Shown here in pieces: positions 5,638 through 13,243 of a stretch of DNA of 13,501 nucleotides. Origin of the DNA: Tabrizicola_A sp044377735 (lineage in GTDB: Bacteria; Pseudomonadota; Alphaproteobacteria; Rhodobacterales; Rhodobacteraceae); the NCBI GenBank assembly GCA_044377735.1, contig JBILYK010000095.1, positions 1-13,501 of the forward strand, read 5' to 3'. The stretch's first letter is position 1. Each line of letters begins with the position of its first letter. The notes beneath the pieces were generated by a model. It saw only the letters and a list, made by a program, of their open reading frames with translations, did no database searches and was not told where the DNA came from. The translations under genes and the position numbers were made by a program.

Positions 5638-7881
5638 TCAATAAAAACTCTGTGGGTCGATATCAATCGCCAGCCGCAGATTGTTGGGCAGTTTCAACTG
5701 CCCCACCCATTCCGCCAAGGCCGCCTGCAACGGCACACCCTTCTCTGCCTTCACGAGCAGCCGCACCCGATGCCGCCCGCGCACCCGCGCAATCGGCGCG
5801 GGCGCAGGCCCAAACACCTGCGCGCCCACCCGCCGCAACGGCCCATCGCGCCGGGCGAGTTCGGTGCCAAACTCAAACACCTGCGCCACATCGGGCGACG
5901 ACAGGATGATCCCCGCCATCCGGCCATAAGGCGGCACCCCGGCGGCCTTGCGCTCCGCCGCCTCGGCCTTCCAAAACGCCTCTTCGTCCCCGCCAAGGAT
6001 CGCGCGGATGACCGGATGCTCGGGCTGGTGGGTCTGCAGCCACGCCTCGCCCGGCTTGTCCGCCCGCCCCGCGCGCCCCGCCACCTGCCGCATCAGCTGA
6101 AAGGTCCGCTCCGCCGCCCGCAGGTCTGACCCCTGCAAACCAAGGTCCGCGTCAATCACGCCCACCAGCGTCAGCAAGGGAAAGTTATGCCCCTTGGCCA
6201 CAATCTGGGTGCCGATGATGATATCAGCCCCGCCCTCGGCAATATTCACCACCGCCTCTTTCAAGGCCCGCGCCGAGCCGAAGAGGTCCGACGACAACAC
6301 CGCCAACCGCGCGTCAGGAAACCGCGCCACCACCTCTTCGGCCAGCCGCTCCACCCCCGGACCAACCGCGGCCATCCGCCCCTCAACCCCGCAAGACGGG
6401 CAGGCCACCGGCACAGGCTTTGTCGCGCCGCATTGGTGGCACACCAACCGCTTCAGGAACCGATGCTCCACCATCCGCGCGTCGCAATCATCACACCCCA
6501 CTTGATGCCCGCACGCTCGGCACAGCGTGATCGGCGCATAGCCGCGACGGTTCAAAAACAACAGGCTCTGCTCGCCCTTGGCCACCCGCGCCTGCACCTC
6601 AGCCGCCAGCTTGGCCGAAATCCAGCGATCCGACGGCAGGGTTTCGGCCCGCATGTCAATCGCCTTCATCTGCGGCAGCTCCGCCACCCCATAGCGCGCG
6701 CCCAGATCCAGACGGCCATATTTGCCCGCCTCAACATTGGCCCAAGATTCAAGGCAGGGCGTGGCAGAGGCCAGCACAATCGGGCAGCCCAGGATATTGG
6801 CCCGCAACACGGCCATATCGCGCGCGTTATAAAGAACCCCCTCCTCTTGCTTGTAGGAGGTGTCATGCTCCTCATCGACCACGATCAGCCCCAGATCGCG
6901 GAAGGGCAGGAACAGGGCCGAGCGTGCCCCCACCACGAACTGCGCAGCCCCTTGGCCCACCATCTTCCACAACCGGCGGCGCTCGGTCATCGTCACACCC
7001 GAATGCCATTCCGCAGGCCGCGCCCCGAACCGCGCCTCAACACGGGCCAGAAAATCCGCCGTCAGCGCGATTTCGGGCAAAAGGACCAAAGCCTGCTGCC
7101 CGCGCCGCAGACATTCGGCCACCGCCTCCAAGTAAACCTCTGTCTTGCCCGATCCGGTCACACCCTTCAACAAAGTGGCCGCAAACCCCCCACCGATCTG
7201 CGCCACAAGCGCATCCGCTGCAGGCACCTGATCGCCCCTCAGATGGCTGGCAGGCTTGGCCACCAAAGGCGGATAGGGCAGATCGCGCGGGGTGTCCTCC
7301 TCGGCAATGACACCAAGCTTGACCAAACCCTTGACGACCGAGGCCCCGCACCCCGCCTCCTCCGCCAATTCCCCCAAGGTCACCGGAGAATTGCCAAACC
7401 GCCGCAACGCCTCCACCACGCGAAACCGCGCCTCGGTCATCTGGTTGGGCACCGGGCCCGCGAGGCGATACACCTTGCGCATCGACACCGCGTCACCCAA
7501 ACCCGGCGCGCGGGTGGCCAGCCGCAACATCGCAGCCAAAGGCGTCAGCGTGTAATCGGCGGCGCGGGTCAGAAAACTGCGCAACTCGGCCCGCATCGGC
7601 GCGGCCTCCAGCACACGCCCCACCGACCGGATGCGCGCCGGGTCAAACTTGCCCTCGCCCGGCCCCCAAACCACACCCAGAACCCGGCGCGGGCCCAAAG
7701 GCACCTCGACAAAATCACCGTCCCCACAGCCGCCCTCAGGGGATTTGTAATCCAACAGGCGGCCCAAGGGCTCTGTCGTCAGAACCCCCACCAACTCGCC
7801 CGCCTGATAGACCCGCTCCGCCACCTTGCCGCCCTTTGCCTTGGCCACCCACTTGGGGTAAACCCCCCGCAACGCCATCAC
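5638..7881 (-). CDS. priA: Primosomal replication restart helicase PriA
   Basis: PriA recognises abandoned forks and recombination intermediates and reloads the replicative helicase, as a 3'-to-5' superfamily 2 helicase. Visible motifs, numbered from the start given, are Walker A GVTGSGKT (240-247), DEEH (336-339), GTQIVAKGHNF (557-567) and QVAGRAGR (599-606). Eight zinc-binding cysteines sit at 454, 457, 463, 466, 481, 484, 494 and 497. The N-terminal DNA-binding domain covers roughly 30-110. The start is uncertain. The frame opens with GTG at 7881 followed by ATG at 7878, neither with a good ribosome-binding site. The first 20-odd residues do not look like PriA, and a GTG near 7824 is a fair alternative. 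The gene diverges from the transaldolase gene with only about 24 bases between starts. Confidence 0.95.
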   Translation of the reverse strand: MMALRGVYPKWVAKAKGGKVAERVYQAGELVGVLTTEPLGRLLDYKSPEGGCGDGDFVEVPLGPRRVLGVVWGPGEGKFDPARIRSVGRVLEAAPMRAELRSFLTRAADYTLTPLAAMLRLATRAPGLGDAVSMRKVYRLAGPVPNQMTEARFRVVEALRRFGNSPVTLGELAEEAGCGASVVKGLVKLGVIAEEDTPRDLPYPPLVAKPASHLRGDQVPAADALVAQIGGGFAATLLKGVTGSGKTEVYLEAVAECLRRGQQALVLLPEIALTADFLARVEARFGARPAEWHSGVTMTERRRLWKMVGQGAAQFVVGARSALFLPFRDLGLIVVDEEHDTSYKQEEGVLYNARDMAVLRANILGCPIVLASATPCLESWANVEAGKYGRLDLGARYGVAELPQMKAIDMRAETLPSDRWISAKLAAEVQARVAKGEQSLLFLNRRGYAPITLCRACGHQVGCDDCDARMVEHRFLKRLVCHQCGATKPVPVACPSCGVEGRMAAVGPGVERLAEEVVARFPDARLAVLSSDLFGSARALKEAVVNIAEGGADIIIGTQIVAKGHNFPLLTLVGVIDADLGLQGSDLRAAERTFQLMRQVAGRAGRADKPGEAWLQTHQPEHPVIRAILGGDEEAFWKAEAAERKAAGVPPYGRMAGIILSSPDVAQVFEFGTELARRDGPLRRVGAQVFGPAPAPIARVRGRHRVRLLVKAEKGVPLQAALAEWVGQLKLPNNLRLAIDIDPQSFY

Positions 7882-7904
7882 AACCCATTCAAAGGACCGC
7901 TCCC

Positions 7905-8558
7905 ATGAAATTCTTTGTCGATACCGCCGATGTCGATGCCATCCGTGAATTGCATGCCCTTGGCATGGTGGACGGGGTCACCACGAACCCCTCGCTGATC
8001 CTGAAATCGGGCCGCGACATCATCGAAGTGACCAAAGAGATCTGCTCCTTCGTCGAAGGCCCGGTCTCGGCCGAAGTGGTGGCGCTCACCGCCGACGAGA
8101 TGATCGCCGAAGGCCGCAAACTCGCCGCCATCGCCCCCAATATCGCCGTCAAAGTGCCACTGACCTGGGACGGTCTGAAAACCTGTAAAGTTCTGTCGGA
8201 CGAAGGTTTCATGGTCAACGTGACGCTGTGCTTTTCCGCCAATCAGGCGCTGGTGGCGGCCAAGGCCGGCGCGACCTTCATCTCGCCCTTCATCGGGCGT
8301 CTCGATGACATCAACCTTGACGGGCTCGAGCTGATTTCCGACATCCGCCAGATCTATGACAATTACGGCTTTGACACCCAGATCCTCGCCGCCTCGATCC
8401 GCACCGCCAACCACGTCACCCAATGCGCCCTGATCGGCGCGGATGTGATGACCGCGCCACCCGCCGTCATCAAGGGTCTGGCCAGCCATATCCTCACTGA
8501 CAAGGGGCTGGAGCAGTTCATGAAAGACTGGGCCAAGACCGGGCAGAAAATCCTGTAA
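7905..8558 (+). CDS. Small transaldolase / fructose-6-phosphate aldolase family protein
   Basis: This 217-residue protein belongs to the short transaldolase group (TalC/FSA-like). That group either transfers dihydroxyacetone units between sugar phosphates in the pentose phosphate pathway or cleaves fructose 6-phosphate. The start MKFFVDTADVDAIRE, the motif GVTTNPSLI (24-32), the Schiff-base lysine K83 in AVKVPLT, and ISPFIGRLDD (126-135) are all typical. The length is normal for the short form and far below that of the TalB type. AAAGGA lies eight bases before the ATG. Alphaproteobacterial members are usually annotated as probable transaldolase. The sequence does not tell me which of the two reactions dominates. 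A terminator-like repeat begins 28 bases after the stop codon. Confidence 0.93.
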   Translation: MKFFVDTADVDAIRELHALGMVDGVTTNPSLILKSGRDIIEVTKEICSFVEGPVSAEVVALTADEMIAEGRKLAAIAPNIAVKVPLTWDGLKTCKVLSDEGFMVNVTLCFSANQALVAAKAGATFISPFIGRLDDINLDGLELISDIRQIYDNYGFDTQILAASIRTANHVTQCALIGADVMTAPPAVIKGLASHILTDKGLEQFMKDWAKTGQKIL

Positions 8559-8586
8559 CAGCACCCCGGCCACACCTGTCGGATGC

Positions 8587-8603
8587 CTCCGGCGGGAGTA
8601 TTT
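8587..8603 (+). terminator. Terminator-like CTCC-GGCG-GGAG-TATTT element after the transaldolase gene
   Basis: A short hairpin (CTCC paired with GGAG around GGCG) runs into TATTT, followed by GGGCCAAGATGAAAC. The same arrangement, CTCC-GCGG-GGAG-TATTT, occurs on the minus strand at 8651-8635, so two copies face each other. From memory, GGAGTATTT-type hairpins are frequent after genes in Rhodobacteraceae. The stem is short, so termination strength is uncertain. Confidence 0.5.
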
Positions 8604-8644
8604 GGGCCAAGATGAAACCGTTTCATCTTGGCCCAAATACTCCC
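8594..8644. repeat. 51-base near-perfect palindrome (25-bp arms, 1-base centre)
   Basis: The arm GGGAGTATTTGGGCCAAGATGAAAC is followed by a single C and then by its exact reverse complement, ending at 8644. It arises because two copies of one element meet head to head. RNA from either strand would form a very stable hairpin between the transaldolase and DUF484 genes. It could end transcription, stabilise the transaldolase mRNA 3' end, or both. Confidence 0.85.
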
Positions 8645-8777
8645 CGCGGAGCGTCCGCGTGCCGTCAAAGCCGCGCCGCTGTGGCGCAAAGACACTAGAG
8701 CGGTGGGCGCGCTTCGTGTAACAAGGTTGCAAAATGCAAAGCCACCCGTGAAGCGGTGCGATTGAGGCCCGGGACAG

Positions 8778-9470
8778 ATGATAGATCAGGACATGCGCGA
8801 CCGCATTTTGGCAGAGCCCGAAACGCTTCTGGAAGACCGCGATGTGATGAACGCGCTCATTGGCGCGAATGAGCGGCTGATGGGCGGCAATGTCGTCGAT
8901 CTGCGCGGCATCGCGATGGAGCGGCTGGAGAGCAGGCTCGACCGCTTGGAAGACACCCACCGCACCGTGATCGCCGCAGCTTACGAAAACCTTGCCGGCA
9001 CCAATCAGGTGCACCGCGCGATCCTGCAGATGCTGGACCCGCTGAGCTTTGAGGATTTCCTGAAAACCATGGCCACGGATGTGGCGCAAACCTTGCGGGT
9101 CGATTGCGTGCGCCTGGTGTTGGAGACGGTGCAAGAGGCCGAAGATCCCGCTTTGCGCAAGGTCGGGGATGTGCTGTCGATCGCCGCACCCGGTTTTGTC
9201 GCCGAATACCTGACCGGGGGCCGCAATGTGCCGCAGCGCCCGGTTGTCTTGCGCCAGGTCCTGCCGCAATCGGACGTGATTTATGGCGAGCGCGCCAGTT
9301 GGATCCGCTCCGAGGCCCTGATGAAGCTGGATTTTGGCACCGGCCGTTTGCCCGGCATGCTGGTTCTGGGCGCCGAAGACCCGCATCAGTTCAAGCCCAC
9401 CCATGGAACAGATCTTCTGGCGTTTTTCGCAGGCATCTTTGAACGCACCATGCGACGCTGGCTGTCATGA
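8778..9470 (+). CDS. DUF484 family protein (YigA-like)
   Basis: The 230-residue protein matches DUF484, a GAF-like family of unknown function that sits directly before xerC in many proteobacteria. The N-terminal part (about 1-75) is charged and helical, including MERLESRLDRLEDTHRTVIA, and may form a coiled coil. The rest (about 80-230) looks like a GAF fold, ending with GMLVLGAEDPHQF and an FFAGIFERTMRRWL helix. There is no signal peptide or membrane segment. Its stop overlaps the xerC start by four bases (ATGA), so the two are almost certainly translated from one message. The role is unknown, and the linkage suggests some tie to XerC or cell division. The ATG has only a weak upstream GGGA. 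Confidence 0.87.
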   Translation: MIDQDMRDRILAEPETLLEDRDVMNALIGANERLMGGNVVDLRGIAMERLESRLDRLEDTHRTVIAAAYENLAGTNQVHRAILQMLDPLSFEDFLKTMATDVAQTLRVDCVRLVLETVQEAEDPALRKVGDVLSIAAPGFVAEYLTGGRNVPQRPVVLRQVLPQSDVIYGERASWIRSEALMKLDFGTGRLPGMLVLGAEDPHQFKPTHGTDLLAFFAGIFERTMRRWLS

Positions 9471-10399
9471 CCTCGGGCGGGCTGGCGATCTCAGCCGCCC
9501 AGCGCGAGGCTCTGGCGCGCTGGCTGGACCATCTGCGCGCGCTCAAGGGGGCGGCAGAAAATACCCTTGCCGCCTATACCCGCGATCTGGGCCAGTTTCT
9601 TGACTTTCTGTCCCATCATCAGGGTGGCCAGGCAGGTCTTGGCGCGCTGACCGCACTCGGTCAGGCCGATCTGCGCGCCTGGATGGCCAATCTGCGGAAC
9701 GATGAGATCTCGCCCCGCTCCATCGCGCGCAAGCTTTCGGCGGTGAAGGGATTTCTGGCCTTTGTCGCCGATCAGACCGGGGCAGATGCCACCGCCGCCC
9801 TCTCGGCGCGCGGCCCGAAATACCGTCGCAAACTGCCGCGCCCTTTGTCGGAAGAAGCGGCGCAAGACATCATTCAGGTGGTGGGCGATCAGGCGCGCAG
9901 CGATTGGGTCGCCGCCCGCGACATGGCGATTGTGACCCTGCTTTACGGCTCGGGCCTGCGGATCTCCGAAGCCTTGGGCCTGACGGGCCGCGCCCATCCC
10001 CTGCCCGACGTGCTGCGCATCCTCGGCAAGGGCGGCAAAGAACGGCTGGTGCCGACCCTGCCTGTCACGGCCCAGGCGATTGCCCGCTATGCCGCCCTCT
10101 GCCCCTTTGACCTGACCGCCGATGCGCCCCTCTTTCGCGGCGCGCGCGGCGGCCCCCTGAACCCGCGCCTTGTGCAAAAGGTCATGGAACAGGCCCGCCT
10201 GCAAATGGGCCTGCCCGCCACAGCCACCCCACATGCCCTCCGCCACAGCTTTGCCACGCATCTGCTGTCCGCCGGGGGCGATCTGCGCGCGATTCAAGAG
10301 CTTTTGGGCCATGCCAGCCTCTCCACCACCCAAGCCTATACCGCCGTTGATGCCGCGCGGCTGATGGAAGTTTACGAAAAGTCGCATCCGAGGGCCTGA
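9467..10399 (+). CDS. xerC: Site-specific tyrosine recombinase XerC
   Basis: XerC acts with XerD at the dif site to resolve chromosome dimers before division. The 310-residue protein has an N-terminal SAM-like DNA-binding domain (about 10-105) and a C-terminal catalytic domain. The full catalytic set is visible: R165 (GSGLRISE), K188 (GKGGKER), H256 and R259 (HALRHSF), H282 (LGHASLSTTQAY) and the nucleophile Y291. The spacing matches E. coli XerC (R148, K172, H240, R243, H266, Y275) apart from one residue between the first pair. The linkage to DUF484 supports XerC rather than XerD. Translation is probably coupled through the four-base overlap. No integron or phage genes are nearby, so it is a housekeeping enzyme. 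Confidence 0.94.
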   Translation: MTSGGLAISAAQREALARWLDHLRALKGAAENTLAAYTRDLGQFLDFLSHHQGGQAGLGALTALGQADLRAWMANLRNDEISPRSIARKLSAVKGFLAFVADQTGADATAALSARGPKYRRKLPRPLSEEAAQDIIQVVGDQARSDWVAARDMAIVTLLYGSGLRISEALGLTGRAHPLPDVLRILGKGGKERLVPTLPVTAQAIARYAALCPFDLTADAPLFRGARGGPLNPRLVQKVMEQARLQMGLPATATPHALRHSFATHLLSAGGDLRAIQELLGHASLSTTQAYTAVDAARLMEVYEKSHPRA

Positions 10400-10427
10400 T
10401 TTCATCGTCGGCAGTTGACACGCCGCA

Positions 10428-11153
10428 ATGATCCGCCAAAAAGACCCTATGGATGTAAAGATCAAAGCCCTTTCGGTTCATTTGCTGACTGCCACCGGTG
10501 CAGTTCTGTCGATGTTTGCAATGCTCGCGGCCGTTGAAGGCAATTGGCAGACCATGTTCTTGTGGTTGGTTCTCGCGCTGTTGGTCGATGGTATCGACGG
10601 CCCCTTGGCGCGCCGCTACGACACGCCCAAGAACTTCCCGATCTATGACGGGGTTCTGATGGACCTCATCGTTGACTATCTGACCTATGTGTTCATCCCC
10701 GCCTATGCGCTGTTCAAATCGGGCATGCTGACGGGCTGGACAGGGTGGCTGGTGATCATTGCCATCTGCTACGGCTCGGTGATCTATTTCTCTGACACCC
10801 GGATGAAGACCAAGGACAAAAGCTTTTCGGGCTTTCCAGCCTGCTGGAACATGGTGGTGCTGGTGCTCTTTGCCGTGGCCCCTTCGCAAAGCGTGATCTT
10901 GGCCATCGTGGTGATGCTGACCGTGGGCATGTTCCTGCCCTTAAAGTTCGTGCATCCCACCCGCACCGAGCGTTGGCGCGAAATCACCCTGCCGGTGTCA
11001 ATCGCCTGGGTGACCTTTGCCGGTTGGGCGGCATGGGTGAATTTTGCCGAAGGCACCTGGGCGCATTGGGGTCTGGTGGCAACCTCGGTCTATCTGGTGG
11101 GTGCAGGCATTGCCCAGCAGATCATCCCTGCCCGGCCCCGGCGAATTTCCTGA
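10428..11153 (+). CDS. pcs: Phosphatidylcholine synthase (CDP-alcohol phosphatidyltransferase)
   Basis: Pcs condenses CDP-diacylglycerol with choline to give phosphatidylcholine in one step in the inner membrane. The 241-residue protein is mostly hydrophobic with several membrane helices. The CDP-alcohol phosphotransferase signature is visible as DGIDGPLARR (about 54-63), then YDGVLMDLIVDYLTYVFIPA, with the conserved D-G-x2-A-R and later G-x3-D-x3-D aspartates. The longer gap between the two halves and the DYLTYVF segment are typical of Pcs rather than PgsA or PssA. The ATG at 10428 lacks a clear ribosome-binding site. A second ATG at 10449, with a weak AAAAAGA four bases before it, would give 234 residues. 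The gene follows xerC by 28 bases, and a TTGACA at 10415-10420 has no good -10 partner. Confidence 0.9.
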   Translation: MIRQKDPMDVKIKALSVHLLTATGAVLSMFAMLAAVEGNWQTMFLWLVLALLVDGIDGPLARRYDTPKNFPIYDGVLMDLIVDYLTYVFIPAYALFKSGMLTGWTGWLVIIAICYGSVIYFSDTRMKTKDKSFSGFPACWNMVVLVLFAVAPSQSVILAIVVMLTVGMFLPLKFVHPTRTERWREITLPVSIAWVTFAGWAAWVNFAEGTWAHWGLVATSVYLVGAGIAQQIIPARPRRIS

Positions 11154-11207
11154 CCCACGCGCCTCGTACGGCTGACGCCGTCTCGTTGCGGGCCGCGCGA
11201 AGAGTGA

Positions 11208-11225
11208 CCGCTGCGCCCGCAGCGG
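11208..11225. other. GC-rich hairpin downstream of the phosphatidylcholine synthase gene
   Basis: CCGCTGCG pairs with CGCAGCGG around two bases, and GGCTC-GAT-GAGCC forms a second small stem from 11225. Neither is followed by a T run, so neither is a classical terminator. They lie between two converging genes and may slow polymerase or mark the 3' end. Confidence 0.3.
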
Positions 11226-11272
11226 GCTCGATGAGCCGCGATACGTAACCGTCCCAAAGGCTTGCCTGTCCT

Positions 11273-11309
11273 GGATCGCATTCAATCTGAATCAGATTGA
11301 ATGCGATCC
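11273..11309. repeat. 37-base near-perfect palindrome between converging genes
   Basis: An 18-base arm starting GGATCGCATTCAATCTGA is followed by one A and then by its exact reverse complement. It ends three bases before the EamA stop codon. It would form a strong hairpin in both convergent transcripts. There is no T run on either side, so it looks more like a dispersed palindromic unit or a two-way 3' end stabiliser than a simple intrinsic terminator. Confidence 0.8.
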
Positions 11310-11312
11310 GCT

Positions 11313-12149
11313 TTAAAGCCGCGTCAGCATCACCCCGCCAACGATGACCACCGCCGCTAATGCCTTGCCCCGCGTCATCTTCTCGCCAAGGACCAGCCAG
11401 CCGATCATCACCGCAAACAGGATCGACGTTTCGCGCAAAGCCGCCACCACGGCAATCGGCGCAATCGTCATGGCCCAGACGCTCACCGCATAGGCCCCGA
11501 ATGAGGCCGCCGCCGCGATCATCCCCACGCCCCAAGCCTTGCGCTGACGTGGCAGCACCGCCAAACCCTTCCATGCCAGCATGCCTCCGGCAAAAAACAC
11601 CCCATCCACCACAAAGACCCATGCGATATAGGCCACCGCATCGCCCGACACCCGCGCGCCCTGCCCGTCGATCAGCGTATAGGTCGCCGTCGCACAGGCC
11701 GAGCCCAGCGCATAAGGGATCAATCGCCGGTTCTCGCCATTGGCAAACACCCCCTGCGCCATCAACAAGATACCCAGACCCAGCACCGCGATCCCGGCAA
11801 ATTCCACCGGCGTGATGACATCGGGCAGGAAAAACGGCGACACCAGCCCCACCATCAAGGGGGCAGAACCCCGCGCAATCGGGTAAACCCGGCTTAAATC
11901 GCCGCGCTCATAAGCATAGGTCAGGAACAGCTTGTAAAAGAAATGCGCGCAACCCGCCGCAATCACCCAAGGGGCGACCGACCACTCCAAAGCCGGCCGC
12001 GCCATCACCACGGCAAGACCAATCGGGATCTCGCCAATCGACAAGATCACCATCGCCCCCATGCGCGAGGTGCCAACCTTCAGCAGGGAATTCCACAAGG
12101 CGTGCAGGAAGGCCGCGCCCAGAACGGCCAGCATGACCCAAAGACTCAT
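11313..12149 (-). CDS. EamA/DMT superfamily transporter
   Basis: The 278-residue protein has about ten hydrophobic helices arranged as two EamA repeats (about 1-135 and 145-278). This is the architecture of the drug/metabolite transporter superfamily in the inner membrane. Typical segments are FLHALWNSLLK near the start, RVYPIARGSAPLMVGL (about 87-102) and PIAVVAALRETSILFAVMIG (about 227-246), followed by LVLGEKMTRGKALAAVVIV. The substrate cannot be read from the sequence, and members move amino acids, purines, metabolites or drugs. AAAGGAAA lies before the ATG. The gene is 85 bases downstream of a LysR-type regulator gene on the same strand and probably shares its transcript. A strong hairpin follows the stop codon. 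Confidence 0.9.
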   Translation of the reverse strand: MSLWVMLAVLGAAFLHALWNSLLKVGTSRMGAMVILSIGEIPIGLAVVMARPALEWSVAPWVIAAGCAHFFYKLFLTYAYERGDLSRVYPIARGSAPLMVGLVSPFFLPDVITPVEFAGIAVLGLGILLMAQGVFANGENRRLIPYALGSACATATYTLIDGQGARVSGDAVAYIAWVFVVDGVFFAGGMLAWKGLAVLPRQRKAWGVGMIAAAASFGAYAVSVWAMTIAPIAVVAALRETSILFAVMIGWLVLGEKMTRGKALAAVVIVGGVMLTRL

Positions 12150-12234
12150 GCGGTTTCCTTTGCCTGCCAGTCTGTCACAGAACCGTTACAAAGACCGTGC
12201 AGCCGCCGCAAGGCCGATCCGGGGGCAATAGGGC

Positions 12235-13143
12235 TCAAAGACGGCTGGCGCTTGCCGCCCCCGTCACCCGCCCACTGGCCTGCATCCCCAAGGGGGCAAA
12301 GGCCTCGCGCAGCATCACCGCCATCCCCTCAATCGCCGGAGAGGTGCCACGCAGATTGCGCAGCAAGATCACGCGGGCATAGTCAACGATGGGAAATCCA
12401 TCCTCGGCCGACAACTCCCGGCATCCCACCGGGATCGTTGACCGCGACAAGGGCGCCACCGCCATGCCGTTTTGCACCGCCACCCGAAACCCGCCCGCCA
12501 TGTCGCACGACCACGCAGGCCGCCAGTCGATCCGCTGGCGCGACAGCCCGGCTTCGGCAAACTCCCGGCTCCAGTCCGATTTGAAGTAAACCGCCACCGG
12601 CACCGGGCGGCGCAAATGCTGCTGATGGGTGATCGAGGTGACCCAGACCGTCGGGTCAAGGCACAACACCTCACCCTCCTGCACATATTCCCAGTCATAA
12701 ATCACCGCGAGGTCAATCTCATCGGCCTCCAGCGCCTTGATCTGCGCGGTCGAATGGTCGACACGCACCGACACCTCCACACCCTCATGGCGCTCATCAA
12801 AGGCGGCCAGCGCGCGCGGCAACACGGTGCCGGAATACTCGTCAGGGATTCCCACGCGCACCGGCCCGACCAAAGTCTTTTCGCGCAGCGCAATGGCCGC
12901 CTGATCCAACAGCGCCACCACCTTGCGCGCATAGGGCACCAACTGCTCGCCCCGCGGCGTCAGGTCCACCCCGCGCGCCTGCCGGGTGAACAAGGGCTGG
13001 CCAAGGCTCTCTTCCAACCGCTTGATCTGCAACGACACCGCCGATTGCGTGCGAAACAGCCGCGCCGCGGCCACGGTGACAGACCCGCTGTCGGCCACCG
13101 CCAGAAAGCTGCGCATCAGGTCGCTGTCCAACGAGGCGGTCAT
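12235..13143 (-). CDS. LysR-type transcriptional regulator
   Basis: The 302-residue protein has the classic layout. An N-terminal winged helix-turn-helix (about 8-65, with GSVTVAAARLFRTQSAVSLQ and LGQPLFTRQARGVDLTPRG) is followed by a linker helix and a periplasmic-binding-like effector domain from about 93 (LVGPVRVGIPDEYSG). The ligand is unknown. Such regulators usually bind T-N11-A sites in a shared promoter region and control a divergent gene, themselves, or a downstream gene. Here the EamA transporter gene follows 85 bases downstream on the same strand, and a DUF1127-like gene diverges upstream. The ATG has only a weak ribosome-binding site, but a good promoter, TTGACA-N17-TTTTAT, lies 34 bases upstream. 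The final 20-odd residues are an Ala/Ser-rich tail. Confidence 0.93.
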   Translation of the reverse strand: MTASLDSDLMRSFLAVADSGSVTVAAARLFRTQSAVSLQIKRLEESLGQPLFTRQARGVDLTPRGEQLVPYARKVVALLDQAAIALREKTLVGPVRVGIPDEYSGTVLPRALAAFDERHEGVEVSVRVDHSTAQIKALEADEIDLAVIYDWEYVQEGEVLCLDPTVWVTSITHQQHLRRPVPVAVYFKSDWSREFAEAGLSRQRIDWRPAWSCDMAGGFRVAVQNGMAVAPLSRSTIPVGCRELSAEDGFPIVDYARVILLRNLRGTSPAIEGMAVMLREAFAPLGMQASGRVTGAASASRL

Positions 13144-13176
13144 CGGGCCAATCCATGAGTTTCGTCAATGCCAGGG

Positions 13177-13205
13177 ATAAAACCTATTCGTTTGTGAAAT
13201 GTCAA
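13177..13205 (-). promoter_or_regulatory. Strong candidate promoter of the LysR-type regulator gene
   Basis: The minus strand shows TTGACA (13205-13200), 17 bases, and TTTTAT (13182-13177), the best sigma-70 match in the window. It overlaps the candidate promoter of the divergent DUF1127-like gene at 13192-13197. An imperfect dyad, ATTTC-N6-GAAT, lies in the spacer (13200-13186), a possible binding site for the regulator itself. The binding site is inference. Confidence 0.55.
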
Positions 13206-13220
13206 CGCAAGGCGCATATC
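13192..13220 (+). promoter_or_regulatory. Candidate promoter of the second DUF1127-like gene
   Basis: TTGTGA (13192-13197) and CATATC (13215-13220) are separated by 17 bases, a moderate match. The ATG at 13244 follows with a short leader and a strong ribosome-binding site, AAAGGAG. The -35 element lies inside the divergent lysR promoter, so the two promoters should compete or be controlled together. Confidence 0.35.
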
Positions 13221-13243
13221 CACCCCATACAAAGGAGTTTGTC

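Noticed and set aside
5322..5666. Open frames through the tandem repeat on both strands, including the upstream extension of msrA
   Set aside because: The 31-bp unit has no stop codons in most frames, so the openness is an artefact. The translated repeats (such as SLSTSSLFGLLLVDF) are low complexity, and MsrA has a well-supported start at 5355.
6187..7908. 573-codon plus-strand reading frame
   Set aside because: It is the antisense shadow of priA, rich in His, Arg, Pro and Gln, as expected from reversed GC-biased codons.
8727..8739. Small dyad TTGCA-AAA-TGCAA upstream of the DUF484 gene
   Set aside because: The arms are only five bases long and no promoter elements sit nearby, so chance is a sufficient explanation.
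7878..9404. 508-codon minus-strand reading frame
   Set aside because: It runs opposite both the transaldolase and DUF484 genes and across the hairpin repeat, with no domain and no coherent start.
9467..10399. Integrase of a mobile element or integron
   Set aside because: The tyrosine recombinase is linked to DUF484, has XerC-like spacing of catalytic residues, and has no att repeats, tRNA or cargo genes nearby.
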